Origin: Prevotella sp.
GTDB taxonomy: Bacteria; Bacteroidota; Bacteroidia; Bacteroidales; Bacteroidaceae
Direction: 5' to 3'
NCBI GenBank assembly: GCA_016290175.1
Contig: JAEETD010000006.1
Coordinates: 1-64,000, forward strand
Length of the DNA: 64,000 bases
Part shown: positions 33,718 through 42,656 of the stretch, one piece after another
How the letters are laid out: each line of letters starts with the position of its first letter
How positions within the stretch are numbered: the stretch's first letter is position 1
The notes under the pieces: generated by a model
Seen by the model: the letters and a program-made list of their open reading frames with translations, nothing else
Databases searched by the model: none
Told to the model about the DNA's origin: nothing
Program-made: the position numbers and the translations under genes

Positions 33718-34617
33718 ATGGCAAAGGAAAACATTGCTTTTTTGGTAAACCTCCGCAAGAACACCCAAGAGGGTTCGCCGATGGAGGGTCGTTACTACCC
33801 TGAGGCCGAGTCGAAGGAGACCCTTTCGACCAAGGGTTTCGCCAAGCACGTCTCTGAGCACGGCGGCACGCTGGTGACGCTCGAGTTCATGCAGCTCGTC
33901 TTGGCAGCCATCGTGAAGTGCCTCAAGGAGATGATGAGTCACGGTCAGCCCGTGAAGCTCGACGGTCTGGGCACCTTCCGCCCTACTGTTACCTCTGTTA
34001 AGAACGGCGCCGCCACGATCGAGGATGCCCTCCGCATGGGTGTCAACAACATGGTTGCCGGCGTTAACTTCGTGTTTATCCCCGAGAACGCCCAGGGTGA
34101 GGAGATCACCTCGAAGAAGTTCAAGGATCAGTGCTCATTGCAGTTCGCCTACCTCGTGGAGACCGTCAAGAAGGTCATCGGTGGCAAGGAGAAGAGCTAC
34201 ACCCTGCGCACCCCGCTTTCGGCCTGGGGCATCATCAGCGCCGACGAAGAGGGCTCTGAGGGCTCTGAAGGCGGCGAGACGCAGCAGGGCGGCCAGGGCC
34301 AGCAGGGCAATCAGAATCAGCCCACGGGCTATGCGCTGACCATCAGCAAGACCGGTAGCGGTAGTGCAAGTGTGACTCATGATGGCAACGCCGTGACTTC
34401 TGGCGCTTCTCTGAACGAGGACGATGAGGTGGAGATCAGCATCACGCCCGCCAGCGGTGCAACGCCCACTGCAACCATCAACGGTTCGACCATCGAGCTG
34501 ACCGCGGACGGTGGTGTCTACTCTGGTAGCTTCGCTATGCCTGCCCAGGCTTCGACCCTCGTGATCAATTCCGGCACTGGCGGCGGTGACGGTGGCGACG
34601 GACTGACGAACGACTAG
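33718..34617 (+). CDS. HU-HIG protein with Gly-rich/Ig-like tail
   Basis: 299 residues. Residues 1-125 form an HU-like domain of the HU-HIG class (HU fused to wHTH, Ig or Gly-rich parts; Burroughs and colleagues). Residues 178-205 are a Gly/Gln-rich linker and 205-285 an Ig-like beta domain (YALTISKTGSGSASVTHDG...STIELTADGGVYSGSFAMPA). The C-terminus is GGDGGDGLTND, identical to the tail of the HU/DUF4469 protein ending at 45879. Role unknown; such genes are mobile-element associated. Confidence 0.8.
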   Translation: MAKENIAFLVNLRKNTQEGSPMEGRYYPEAESKETLSTKGFAKHVSEHGGTLVTLEFMQLVLAAIVKCLKEMMSHGQPVKLDGLGTFRPTVTSVKNGAATIEDALRMGVNNMVAGVNFVFIPENAQGEEITSKKFKDQCSLQFAYLVETVKKVIGGKEKSYTLRTPLSAWGIISADEEGSEGSEGGETQQGGQGQQGNQNQPTGYALTISKTGSGSASVTHDGNAVTSGASLNEDDEVEISITPASGATPTATINGSTIELTADGGVYSGSFAMPAQASTLVINSGTGGGDGGDGLTND

Positions 34618-34621
34618 GCCT

Positions 34622-34735
34622 ATGAAAAAGAGGATCATTGAGATTGCGGTGAAGGTCATAGTAGCCGCACTCACGGCCTTCCTGACGGCCATCACCACCA
34701 CGAGCTGCATGGGACTGGGGCCCTTTGGGCAGTGA
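34622..34735 (+). CDS. smalltalk-type small membrane protein
   Basis: 37 residues: MKKRIIEIAVKVIVAALTAF then a Thr-rich segment ending in SCMGLGPFGQ. One hydrophobic helix with a Cys after it. This matches the 'smalltalk protein' family placed after HU-HIG genes in Bacteroidetes. It starts 4 nt after the HU-HIG stop; its own stop codon lies in a heptamer repeat. Function unknown. Confidence 0.75.
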   Translation: MKKRIIEIAVKVIVAALTAFLTAITTTSCMGLGPFGQ

Positions 34736-34762
34736 GAAGTGAAAAGTGAGAAGTGAATAACG
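34731..34762 (+). repeat. heptamer repeat after the smalltalk gene
   Basis: Units AGTGAGA, AGTGAAA, AGTGAGA, AGTGAAT. The smalltalk TGA is part of the first unit. Confidence 0.8.
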
Positions 34763-34765
34763 AGA

Positions 34766-34802
34766 AAAAGGGACTGACATCGCTGCGATGCCGGTCCCTT
34801 TT
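34766..34802 (+). terminator. terminator of HU-HIG/smalltalk operon
   Basis: AAAAGGGAC pairs with GTCCCTTTT, with an inner CATCG/CGATG stem. Confidence 0.85.
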
Positions 34803-35025
34803 ACGTTGCGGAGAGAGAGGGATGGAGACTATTATGCCGTATCATACCGTAACTCTCTGTTTTTATTTGCCTTAAAAGCCGTTTAACTCTATTGTTGTTA
34901 CACATTATTTCATTTCATTCTGTCTGATTTTGGGTATTTCAGCATCATGGCAGCCTTGTTTCTTATTCCTGTTAGAAGAAAATAATCCTAATTAATTTAG
35001 GAAATCATCCTCACCAGAACCGGCT

Positions 35026-35058
35026 GCAAAAATACAAAGAATTGTTGATTCCACCAAA
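35026..35058 (-). promoter_or_regulatory. orphan promoter reading leftward from 35026
   Basis: Minus strand TTTG (35055-35058), 21-nt spacer, TATTTTTG (35026-35033). No protein-coding gene follows before the terminator at 34766-34802. The 34803-35117 stretch otherwise holds only two direct copies of CTCACCAGAAC (35008-35018, 35092-35102). Confidence 0.5.
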
Positions 35059-35117
35059 TGTTAAAATAAATTTTTGCGATAACAAACAGTCTCACCAGAA
35101 CAATAAGGCACTTATAA

Positions 35118-37727
35118 TTATCCTGCGCCAAGTTTTCCAAGACGCATTATTATTGATGTCTGGCTTCTTCCCATTTTACGGGATATATACTTGATGTCTT
35201 TTCCTTCTTGATACATAGCCAAAAGAAGTCTGTCCTCACCTCTTGTCCATGTTTTATTAGCATTAGGATGTACAGCATAACTTTTCTCTGTAACCTTTTC
35301 CGGATTCAAGAACTCATCAACAAAAACAGACGGATATCGCTTGTCGTACATAACTATGGTTCTAATCTTTGCTCTTGTAATAGCTACATAAAACAGTCTG
35401 CGTTCCTCTCCAAATGGGAATTTGTCACTTTTGGTTAGCACGATATCTAAAACGGGATCATCACTAACCTGTGATGGAAAGCCATATATATCTTTGTTAC
35501 ACTGAAGTATAATGACATAGTCTGCCTCCAAACCCTTAGACTTGTGAACAGTAAGGAACTCTATTTTTCGACCATTGATAACATAATAGAACTTTCCGTT
35601 TTCCTTCACACTTTGATATGTAAAGGACAGGTAGTAATCATCGAACGAATACCTTCCAAGAAGAAAGATTGATTTGTCTTCCGGAATGTCATCTACAAGC
35701 TGACCAATATCATTGCAATAATTATTCCTTTCATACCCATGAAATGCAAGTTCTGTCCTTATATTATTGCTAAATGGATGGATACTCTTCGTAATCTGTG
35801 CCTTATTCTTCTGTATAAATCCTGAAGATAGACTTACCAACGGCTCGCCGAATCTATAAGTCGTCTCTATCTTATTGATTTCTGTCGGGCCAAAGAATTC
35901 TGAAAAACTATTGAACAGCGCCATATCACTGCCTGAGAAACGGTAGATAGACTGCCAGTCATCACCAACGCAATATAACTTTGCTGGAGGATTGCCTTCC
36001 CTCAATGCCAAAAGGAATTGGTATCTGTCAACACTGATATCTTGAAACTCATCTACGATAATATAATCGTATTGTACCGGATGATGTCTGCGGCATAGAT
36101 CTGTTGCGTTCAGTATAGCATCGGTAAAATCTATCTGACCTCTCCGACGGAGTTCATCCACATAATGATCGTACACCGGTCTAAAGATGTTTTTGATGAT
36201 GAACAAACTCCTTTGGTCATCTGTTTTATTTAGAAGCTTATCAAGAGATTTGCAGCTGGACTTCAGCAGTGTGATAAACGTCACTACCAAACGTATAAAA
36301 GCCTTCTCCTGCTTGCTACCTTCAGGGATAATCATGTCGTATAGCTCCTCAGCCGACTTCTCCTGATATGGTATTCCATGCTTGTCAAGCACCTTTTTCA
36401 AACTCTCTTTTATGTCAGTATAATAGAAGTCAGCACTAGTCGTTGTTAGGAGGGTGGTGCCAAACTTCTCATGAACAGCTTTCTTCCAAGTAATACCATC
36501 GCCATAATGCTCATTTGCCTCTTCATAGGTAATGCCTTTATCTTTGGCAAACCAAACAGGAACCAGACCATGCTCATCTACACCAAAATGTTCAAGATAT
36601 GCTCTTCTCATCTTACCATGATCATCATAATAAATGGAAAAGTCTGGTTTATACTGCGCATGAGTCTCATCAGCCACCTTATGCTCATACTGCTCTTCAT
36701 AGCGAAATTTAATGCCGAGAGATGAGAGTGCGAAACACAATTTCTGTTCCTGCTGGCTTCTGACATAAATGGGGTTTCCATCCATATCAGGGAACATGCT
36801 CTTTAACGTATTTGCCTTCTGAGCAATAAGATCCTGCCTACGCTCGCTTTTTCTCTTTTCCCAGTCCGTTTCGGATATTTGGTAGTCAACGAAGTATTCT
36901 ACGACGCTCTCACGAAAATTCTCATTCTTCAGGAGTTCACGATAGATACTGACAAAAAGAGCATCAGTATTTTCACAGATAGAAGGCTCCTGTCCTGTCA
37001 CCTGACCTATGAGATCAAGTGCAAGTTTATGAAATGTATAGCCTCTTAGTCCTGGTATATCCATCCTGTCAGTCAGTTCTGCTGCAGCTTTGTTGGTATA
37101 GCTTATCAGCAGAATCTTCTCTGGATTGACATTTAACCTTTCTGTCAGATATTTGACTTTGCCGACAATAGAAGAGGTTTTCCCGCTTCCTGCACTACTA
37201 ACCACAAGACAGTTATTCTCCTCAGAAACAATAGATCGTCTTTGCTGTCCGTCTAAGGGATAAGTCAAACAATGATCGAAAAAATCTTTATTCTGGTCAA
37301 GACGAGATTTTATGATTGCCTCATTATGTTTTTTCACAAGGCTATTGATTTCCCCATAATCAGATATCAGTTTCTCCAGTCTATACGAGGGGGTAATTTT
37401 GAAAGTATCTAATTTTCTCTTCAGCGTATAGGCATCATTGAACACGGAGGTAAATTGATCAATAAAATGTTCTTCCTCAGAACCAGACACATAACACCCA
37501 TCGAATACTTTCTCTAATGCACTTTCTATATCATCAAACTTACATTCATTCTGTTGTTTAGCTTTCTCATATGCAACGTCATAACTGCTACGTATAGGAA
37601 TGGTGAGTGATTGCGAAATCTCATAATCGAAGTTGTCCGACTCAGTTTTGAGCCGATTTCTCATTGTTATGAACAGGATAATTCCTAAAACGACAAGAAC
37701 TGCTGCTAAAATGATGTACGATGTCAT
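35118..37727 (-). CDS. membrane-anchored UvrD-like helicase (helicase IV type)
   Basis: 869 residues. One N-terminal membrane helix (about 4-23). SF1 helicase motifs: GQQRRSIVSEENNCLVVSSAGSGKTSS (motif I), SYTNKAA (Ia), DYIIVDEFQDIS (II), GDDWQSIYRFSGSD (III), TVHKSKGLEADYVI (V), FYVAITRAK (VI). Inserted at about 350-400 is a PD-(D/E)xK-like stretch (YKPDF...AYLEHFG) as in helicase IV proteins. The C-terminus (TWTRGEDRLLLAMYQEGKDIKYISRKMGRS) is an HTH/SANT-like module. AT-richer than neighbours, flanked by remnants; probably acquired. DNA repair or defence role uncertain. Confidence 0.75.
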   Translation of the reverse strand: MTSYIILAAVLVVLGIILFITMRNRLKTESDNFDYEISQSLTIPIRSSYDVAYEKAKQQNECKFDDIESALEKVFDGCYVSGSEEEHFIDQFTSVFNDAYTLKRKLDTFKITPSYRLEKLISDYGEINSLVKKHNEAIIKSRLDQNKDFFDHCLTYPLDGQQRRSIVSEENNCLVVSSAGSGKTSSIVGKVKYLTERLNVNPEKILLISYTNKAAAELTDRMDIPGLRGYTFHKLALDLIGQVTGQEPSICENTDALFVSIYRELLKNENFRESVVEYFVDYQISETDWEKRKSERRQDLIAQKANTLKSMFPDMDGNPIYVRSQQEQKLCFALSSLGIKFRYEEQYEHKVADETHAQYKPDFSIYYDDHGKMRRAYLEHFGVDEHGLVPVWFAKDKGITYEEANEHYGDGITWKKAVHEKFGTTLLTTTSADFYYTDIKESLKKVLDKHGIPYQEKSAEELYDMIIPEGSKQEKAFIRLVVTFITLLKSSCKSLDKLLNKTDDQRSLFIIKNIFRPVYDHYVDELRRRGQIDFTDAILNATDLCRRHHPVQYDYIIVDEFQDISVDRYQFLLALREGNPPAKLYCVGDDWQSIYRFSGSDMALFNSFSEFFGPTEINKIETTYRFGEPLVSLSSGFIQKNKAQITKSIHPFSNNIRTELAFHGYERNNYCNDIGQLVDDIPEDKSIFLLGRYSFDDYYLSFTYQSVKENGKFYYVINGRKIEFLTVHKSKGLEADYVIILQCNKDIYGFPSQVSDDPVLDIVLTKSDKFPFGEERRLFYVAITRAKIRTIVMYDKRYPSVFVDEFLNPEKVTEKSYAVHPNANKTWTRGEDRLLLAMYQEGKDIKYISRKMGRSQTSIIMRLGKLGAG

Positions 37728-37968
37728 GCTATCTCCATATCAAACATTCTCATAAATTATGCGGCAAAGATACTAATAATCTGTCAGTTTCTTATCAAGT
37801 TCTCCTTTTTTTCGTATTTTAATAATCAAATGAGTATCAATAATTGAATGATTTAATCCAATAAAAAGATAAAATAACCTAATTATATATAGGAGACAGC
37901 ACTATCCAAAACACCATTTCGTTTTTTTCTGTATTTTTGTTGTCCGTATAGAGAACTAAGACGAAAAA

Positions 37969-38253
37969 ATGCTGTACAATCTACATGAAGACAGATACAG
38001 GTCATAGGATTTACATCCACAACACGAACTGCTCACTGGTAAAATCCAATGGGACAATGGGCTCGCCGAGTTCCTTGGCTGTGGAAGCACGAAGGCCCAA
38101 AACATAATGAATTCTGGTGTCCTTCAAGAACGAGACATAGCCTATCGTGCTGGAAACCGGTGGCGTTTCAACAAGACACTACTAACAAGACTGCTAGAGG
38201 AGGAACCGGAGAGGTGGGTCAGGGGACGGTTCTCTGACCCACTTTTTCATTAA
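37969..38253 (+). pseudogene. remnant of a DUF3853-like HTH gene
   Basis: An ATG at 37969 is stopped after 12 codons. After the stop at 38005-38007 an open frame reads IQWDNGLAEFLGCGSTKAQ, then a short linker, RAGNRWRFNKTLLTRLLEEE, and ends RGRFSDPLFH. The first part resembles the helix-turn-helix of DUF3853/excisionase-like proteins, and the last ten residues come from a REP-like palindrome, so the original 3' end is lost or replaced. Confidence 0.5.
38214..38242. repeat. REP-like palindrome, GGGACGGTTC class
   Basis: Perfect 8-nt arms GTGGGTCA/TGACCCAC around GGGGACGGTTCTC. Confidence 0.8.
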
Positions 38254-38303
38254 TGTGGGTCATCCTAGTCATGGGGACAGATTCTGTCTTTGATCTTTTT
38301 TGA

Positions 38304-38371
38304 GATCACGGGGTCGGTTCTCCTGATCATTTTTTACGTTGAAAATGATCAGGAGAACCGACCCCGTGATT
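38304..38371. repeat. inverted pair of GGGTCGGTTCTCC elements (REPIN-like)
   Basis: Two copies of a 29-nt element starting GATCACGGGGTCGG (38304-38333 and inverted 38342-38371), perfect inverted repeats with an 8-nt loop. Just upstream, 38267-38290 (CATGGGGACAGATTCTGTC) recurs at 42258-42276. 38254-38516 holds no gene. Confidence 0.8.
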
Positions 38372-38516
38372 AACACATTCTAGTTACTGCAACCCACCAA
38401 ATTATCAAGGCAAAAACAATTTGGATCAGGATATAACAAAACAACCGTTCCACTGTTACATTGTATTGGTTAATTTTGTGCCGTTCGTCGATTTAACTTT
38501 TCTTTATTTTATTTTT

Positions 38517-38547
38517 TTTGATATTAACGATAAAAGCACTACCTTTG
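38517..38547 (+). promoter_or_regulatory. promoter of the large secreted protein gene
   Basis: TTTG (38517-38520), 19-nt spacer, TACCTTTG (38540-38547), about 120 nt before the ATG at 38670. Confidence 0.7.
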
Positions 38548-38601
38548 CAGCCGCAACAGATTTAATCACGTTTTTCGCATTAATAATCTGCTACCATTCA
38601 C

Positions 38602-38669
38602 AAGCTAAACTGATAACTACAAAGAAAGATGAAGTGTGTTTTTATGTATTAACAAAAAAAGTTTAGCTT
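38602..38669 (+). promoter_or_regulatory. leader hairpin with mini-ORF before 38670
   Basis: AAGCTAAAC (38602-38610) pairs perfectly with GTTTAGCTT (38661-38669), whose last base touches the ATG. The loop contains a 7-codon reading frame (MKCVFMY, 38629-38652). Could mask translation start; inference. Confidence 0.45.
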
Positions 38670-41609
38670 ATGGTAACAAAGAAAAAACAGTTTGAGAAGC
38701 CCTCGATGATAACAAGAGCTTACACAACAGCCTCCTCCAGCTGCAGGCAACTAAGTTTTGGAGGTGCATGGCGGCGCCTTAGTCTGACGCTGCTCGTCGC
38801 GCTCTGCTGCCACACCGCTGCAAGCGCAGAGACACTTACGGTTTATGATGGGACGAATGATTCCCAGTATCTCCCTGTATACGGGTATTATGCAGACATG
38901 TCAGATACCAAATCCGAGTTTGTCATCCCCAAAGGACAGTTGGGTGATATGGAAGAAGGCACTATCTCCAAACTGAAGTTTTATCTTAAGACAAGCTTAA
39001 CTGCCGCCTGGACTGCTAAGTTTCAGGTGTATCTCAAAGAAATTGATGCAACCACATTGACGGGTATTGTCGGCCCCGATGCCAGCACCGTGGTCTATAC
39101 CGGAACCTTGGATGCCACAGGAACGGAGATGACGGTGACATTTGACACACCATATACCTACAATGGTGGCAACCTGCTGATTGGTACAAATGTCAGTGAG
39201 AAAAGTAGTAATTGTAACAAAGCATATTTCTATGGTGTTGATCAAAACGAGAATACTGGATGTTATAGAGGAACTCTGTCAAAGTTCATCCCAAAGACCA
39301 CATTCACCTACACACCCTCCAGCAGCGTGGTGTCTAAGCCGAAAAATCTGGCTGCCTCGAACATCACGCACGAAAAGGCTACCATCACCTGGATAAGCGA
39401 TGAATCTGCCTGGGACATCGCCTGGAGCACCGATCCCGACTTTAATCCGGCATCAGCTACCACACGTGCCGACAACGTGAGCGAAAAGACCTACACCATC
39501 ACCGGTCTCAGCCAGTTGACCGACTATTATGTTGCCGTGCAGAATGCCGGTAGCGGTAAATGGAGCTCAACGTTGCATTTCAAGACCGCGGCTATAGCCA
39601 CTGCCGTCGGCAATAGCTGGAGCGAAAACTTTGAAAGTCCCGGCGGATGGGATCTCATCAATGGTGAACTTACCAACCAGTGGACTTGGGGCACCGCTGC
39701 CAACAACGGCGGTACGCACGCCCTCTACATCTCCAACGACGGCGGTACAACCAATGCCTATACTTTTATTACTAGTAATACGATAGTGTATGCCACAAGG
39801 TTACTTACCTTCACCGAAGGGACATTCGAGTTCTCCTACGACTGGCGGGCCTACGGTGAGAACAATAGTGACTATCTGAGAGTAGCCCTGAAACCAGCAA
39901 CAGAGTCGCTCACTGCTGGTACGACCGCTCCTACAGGTCTTAATGCTACGTCACTCCCCACGGGCTGGATAGCCTTGGACGGTGGGAGTCAACTGAGTGG
40001 GGTTACGGCATGGCAACACAAAGATGCAACCATCGATGTCGCCGCTGGCGACTACTATCTGGTCTTTGCCTGGCGCAACGACGGTGGTGCAGGAAATAAT
40101 CCACCGGCAGCCATTGATAATGTGAGCATCAGTAAATATACTGATAAGGTTACAGACTTGGCCGTGAGCAACATCACTACCACCGCCGCCACCATCAGTT
40201 GGAACGGCAACGGCGATAGTTATAACGTCAGATATACAAAACTGTTCCTCACTGAAGGCTTTGAAGGTGGTAGCATGCCCGCAGGATGGACAAAAGAGGG
40301 TACTGGTCTTTTTTCAATAGGAACAGGTGACAATGAAACTGACCGTGGCAGCCATAGTGGCAACAAAAATGCAAGGTTTCCGTCTTCTTCCTCTAATATA
40401 GGCAACCAGACATATCTTATCACCCCAAGCATGGATTTAAGTGGGGAGACAAGCCTGAAACTCTCTTTCTGGTATATCAACAGAGCTGCTGTTAGTCATA
40501 TCGATGGCATCGGCGTGTACTATCGTGTGGGCACTGAAGGTGAATGGAACGAACTGTGGAGCACCACAGAAGCACATGGATCTTGGACGAACCAAGAGGT
40601 TACGCTGACAGGCCTTGCTGCCAACTACCAGTTAGGCTTTAAGATGACAAACAACGATGGCTATGGAGTCGGATTGGACGATATCCAAATTACCCCCGCT
40701 GACTGGCAGACCGTCAACGACATCACAACCAAGAGTACTACCCTTACAGGACTTGACGCTAACACCACATACGGATGTCAGGTGCAAAACGTGAAGGGTG
40801 GTAATACTTCCCTCTGGTCGCCTATTGCTACGTTTACCACTGCGGCGGCTGCCGTCGTTCTGACCGACGGTGAAGACCTGTCGGCCCTGTCAGCATACGC
40901 CGGGCAGAAGGTTGTCGTGACCTATTTGCGCTCATTCACCAGCGGCAAGGCTTCTACGGTGTGTGTGCCGTTCGCCTTCGACGTAACATCGGCTGGTGGC
41001 ACGTTCTACACGTTTACGGGCATCACGAAGAGCGGTAGCACATATATTGCCAATATGACGGCAAGTGTGAGCAAGACGCTGACACCTAATACGCCTTACG
41101 TCTTCATGCCGAGTGCAACGGGCGACATGGATTTCAGCGGTACATATACGCTCCCTGCCTCGCTGACGGCCAGCTCGGCCACAAGCGGCGACTGGAAATT
41201 CTACGGCACCTATACGCGGCTGACTTACGGCACGGCTCCGATGACGGGCTATGTGTATGGCTTTGCCTCGGTGGATGCAACGGTGGAGGGTCACGAAGTG
41301 ACAGCGGGCGAGTTCGTACGTGCCACGACGGGTGCTGGTGTTCCCCCGATGCGCTGCTACCTGATCTACAAGGACGGCGAGGCTTATACCAATGCCCGCG
41401 CCCTGACGCGCGGCGAGGAGATGCCGCAGAGCATCATTGTGCGCCTGCTGGATGCGAACGGGCAGACGACGAGCATCGGCTCGCTGGACATGAAGACGGG
41501 CGAGATGGAGTTCGATGGATGGTACTCGCTCGACGGTAGCCGCCTCGAAGGCAAGCCCACAAAGAAGGGACTGTATATCAATAATGGAAAGAAGGTTATC
41601 ATTAAATAA
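38670..41609 (+). CDS. large secreted fibronectin III / choice-of-anchor-J protein
   Basis: 979 residues. The signal segment LSLTLLVALCCHTAASA lies at about 37-53 after an unusual N-terminus (KKKQFEKPSM) that copies the start of the LAGS peptides. Alternating fibronectin III-like modules (KNLAASNITHEKATITWI; TDLAVSNITTTAATISWNG) and MAM/choice-of-anchor-J-like modules (SWSENFESPGGWDLIN; LTEGFEGGSMPAGWTKEG). The C-terminal GWYSLDGSRLEGKPTKKGLYINNGKKVIIK-like end is typical of Prevotella surface proteins and is split here only by the final Lys. Secreted or surface; adhesin or glycan-related role is inference. Followed 18 nt later by a LAGS peptide gene. Confidence 0.75.
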   Translation: MVTKKKQFEKPSMITRAYTTASSSCRQLSFGGAWRRLSLTLLVALCCHTAASAETLTVYDGTNDSQYLPVYGYYADMSDTKSEFVIPKGQLGDMEEGTISKLKFYLKTSLTAAWTAKFQVYLKEIDATTLTGIVGPDASTVVYTGTLDATGTEMTVTFDTPYTYNGGNLLIGTNVSEKSSNCNKAYFYGVDQNENTGCYRGTLSKFIPKTTFTYTPSSSVVSKPKNLAASNITHEKATITWISDESAWDIAWSTDPDFNPASATTRADNVSEKTYTITGLSQLTDYYVAVQNAGSGKWSSTLHFKTAAIATAVGNSWSENFESPGGWDLINGELTNQWTWGTAANNGGTHALYISNDGGTTNAYTFITSNTIVYATRLLTFTEGTFEFSYDWRAYGENNSDYLRVALKPATESLTAGTTAPTGLNATSLPTGWIALDGGSQLSGVTAWQHKDATIDVAAGDYYLVFAWRNDGGAGNNPPAAIDNVSISKYTDKVTDLAVSNITTTAATISWNGNGDSYNVRYTKLFLTEGFEGGSMPAGWTKEGTGLFSIGTGDNETDRGSHSGNKNARFPSSSSNIGNQTYLITPSMDLSGETSLKLSFWYINRAAVSHIDGIGVYYRVGTEGEWNELWSTTEAHGSWTNQEVTLTGLAANYQLGFKMTNNDGYGVGLDDIQITPADWQTVNDITTKSTTLTGLDANTTYGCQVQNVKGGNTSLWSPIATFTTAAAAVVLTDGEDLSALSAYAGQKVVVTYLRSFTSGKASTVCVPFAFDVTSAGGTFYTFTGITKSGSTYIANMTASVSKTLTPNTPYVFMPSATGDMDFSGTYTLPASLTASSATSGDWKFYGTYTRLTYGTAPMTGYVYGFASVDATVEGHEVTAGEFVRATTGAGVPPMRCYLIYKDGEAYTNARALTRGEEMPQSIIVRLLDANGQTTSIGSLDMKTGEMEFDGWYSLDGSRLEGKPTKKGLYINNGKKVIIK

Positions 41610-41627
41610 GGAAAGGAGGACACAATT

Positions 41628-41771
41628 ATGAAGAAACAATATGAGAAGCCTTCGATGAAGGTATACGAACTGAAAGGACGCTCACAGATTCTGGCTGGAA
41701 GCCCCGACCCATACGACCGCGACTTCGGCTACATGCCTGGCGTCAACGATGATATGAACAAGACGGCGTAA
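41628..41771 (+). CDS. LAGS-family small peptide A (putative precursor)
   Basis: 47 residues. The leader carries YEKPSMKVYEL then SQILAGS; the tail PDPYDRDFGYMPGVNDD is acidic and aromatic. An AGGAGG ribosome site (41614-41619) lies 8 nt before the ATG, rare in this window but also seen before the lipoprotein gene at 47886. It follows the 979-residue secreted protein directly, so both are co-transcribed. No signal peptide or membrane segment. See peptides at 47906 and 51295. Confidence 0.75.
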   Translation: MKKQYEKPSMKVYELKGRSQILAGSPDPYDRDFGYMPGVNDDMNKTA

Positions 41772-41776
41772 AAAAG

Positions 41777-41818
41777 TGTGCAGAAGAAAAGAATAAACAA
41801 AAGGTTTCTTTTTGTGCA
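41777..41818 (+). terminator. hairpin after peptide A
   Basis: GTGCAGAAGAAA faces TTTCTTTTTGTGCAC, with a poly-T segment in the second arm. Confidence 0.5.
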
Positions 41819-41858
41819 CTAGGCTAGGTCTTTGATCTTTATTAAAGAAGAGAATAGG

Positions 41859-42430
41859 AAACGGAAGTCAGTCGGCTTCCGTTTTTTTCGTCGTACGCTC
41901 GGCAAACCCAGACAAGGGGCAGGTCCCTGTCAGGAGGATATAATCGGACTGGCGTTTGGCTACTCGTTTTACTTTGGCAAGGAGGGTAAATGCCGGTTAC
42001 GCCTGTACACAGTAGGGTCGGTTCCTACTGTGTATAGATAAATATACCGCTGCAAAGATACGCGCTCGGCTCTGCCGCTTGCTACCGCAGGGACGCAAGA
42101 ACTAAATGGGTCGGGGGACGGTCCTCTGATCTGTTTTAAAGATAAAACCAGGAAACGGAAGTCCGCAGGAGATCGCGGGGACAGGTGATTGATCTTTTCC
42201 CCTAAGATGAGAATAGGAAACGGAAGTCAGCCGCAGCTTCCGTTTCTTCGTTGTAGTCATGGGGACAGATTCTGTCTTAATCTCCAAATGGATCATGGGG
42301 TCGGTTCTATTGATCACTTATCAAGGCAAATAATATGAGAATTAAGACAGTAATGAATCATGACACACCGTGCCTGACACACCGTGCCTGGCACCGTGTG
42401 ACATTATCAGATTCCTTCAAAATCGCCTCT
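41859..42430. repeat. cluster of REP-like palindromes and terminator repeats
   Basis: No gene in 41772-42656. Seen: AAACGGAAG/CTTCCGTTT hairpins at 41859-41888 and 42218-42249 (same family at 46138 and 48221); perfect palindrome 42006-42034 (TACACAGTAGG/CCTACTGTGTA around GTCGGTT); GGGGGACGGTCC element near 42111; GGGGACAG element 42258-42276; GGGTCGGTTCT element near 42298; three CACCGTG(C/T) copies at 42365-42405. Confidence 0.7.
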
Positions 42431-42562
42431 TTTCCGTATTCGTGCCACCAGAATGTGGTGCCATAGAGGGCGTAGTTTGGACAACTTTGGGGCCTATTTC
42501 CTCAATATGTCCAAAGATGGGGTGTTTGTCCACACAAGTATGAGAAGAATCTGCGTTTTTTC

Positions 42563-42593
42563 TTGGAATCGGAAGAAAATCGCCGTAACTTTG
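42563..42593 (+). promoter_or_regulatory. promoter of small secreted Lys/Gln-rich protein
   Basis: TTG (42563-42565), 20-nt spacer, TAACTTTG (42586-42593), 63 nt before the ATG. Confidence 0.7.
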
Positions 42594-42656
42594 CATCGTC
42601 GAAAAGAAACAGACGACAAAGATAACAATAGTATAAACATTAAAATATTTAAGATT

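Noticed and set aside
38421-38666. Reading frame of 81 codons upstream of the large secreted protein
   Set aside because: It spans a consensus promoter and the leader hairpin, starts in a repeat and has no recognisable feature.
41628-41771. Peptide A as a class II bacteriocin with double-glycine leader
   Set aside because: The leader ends LAGS, not Gly-Gly, and no C39 peptidase is present in the exporter.
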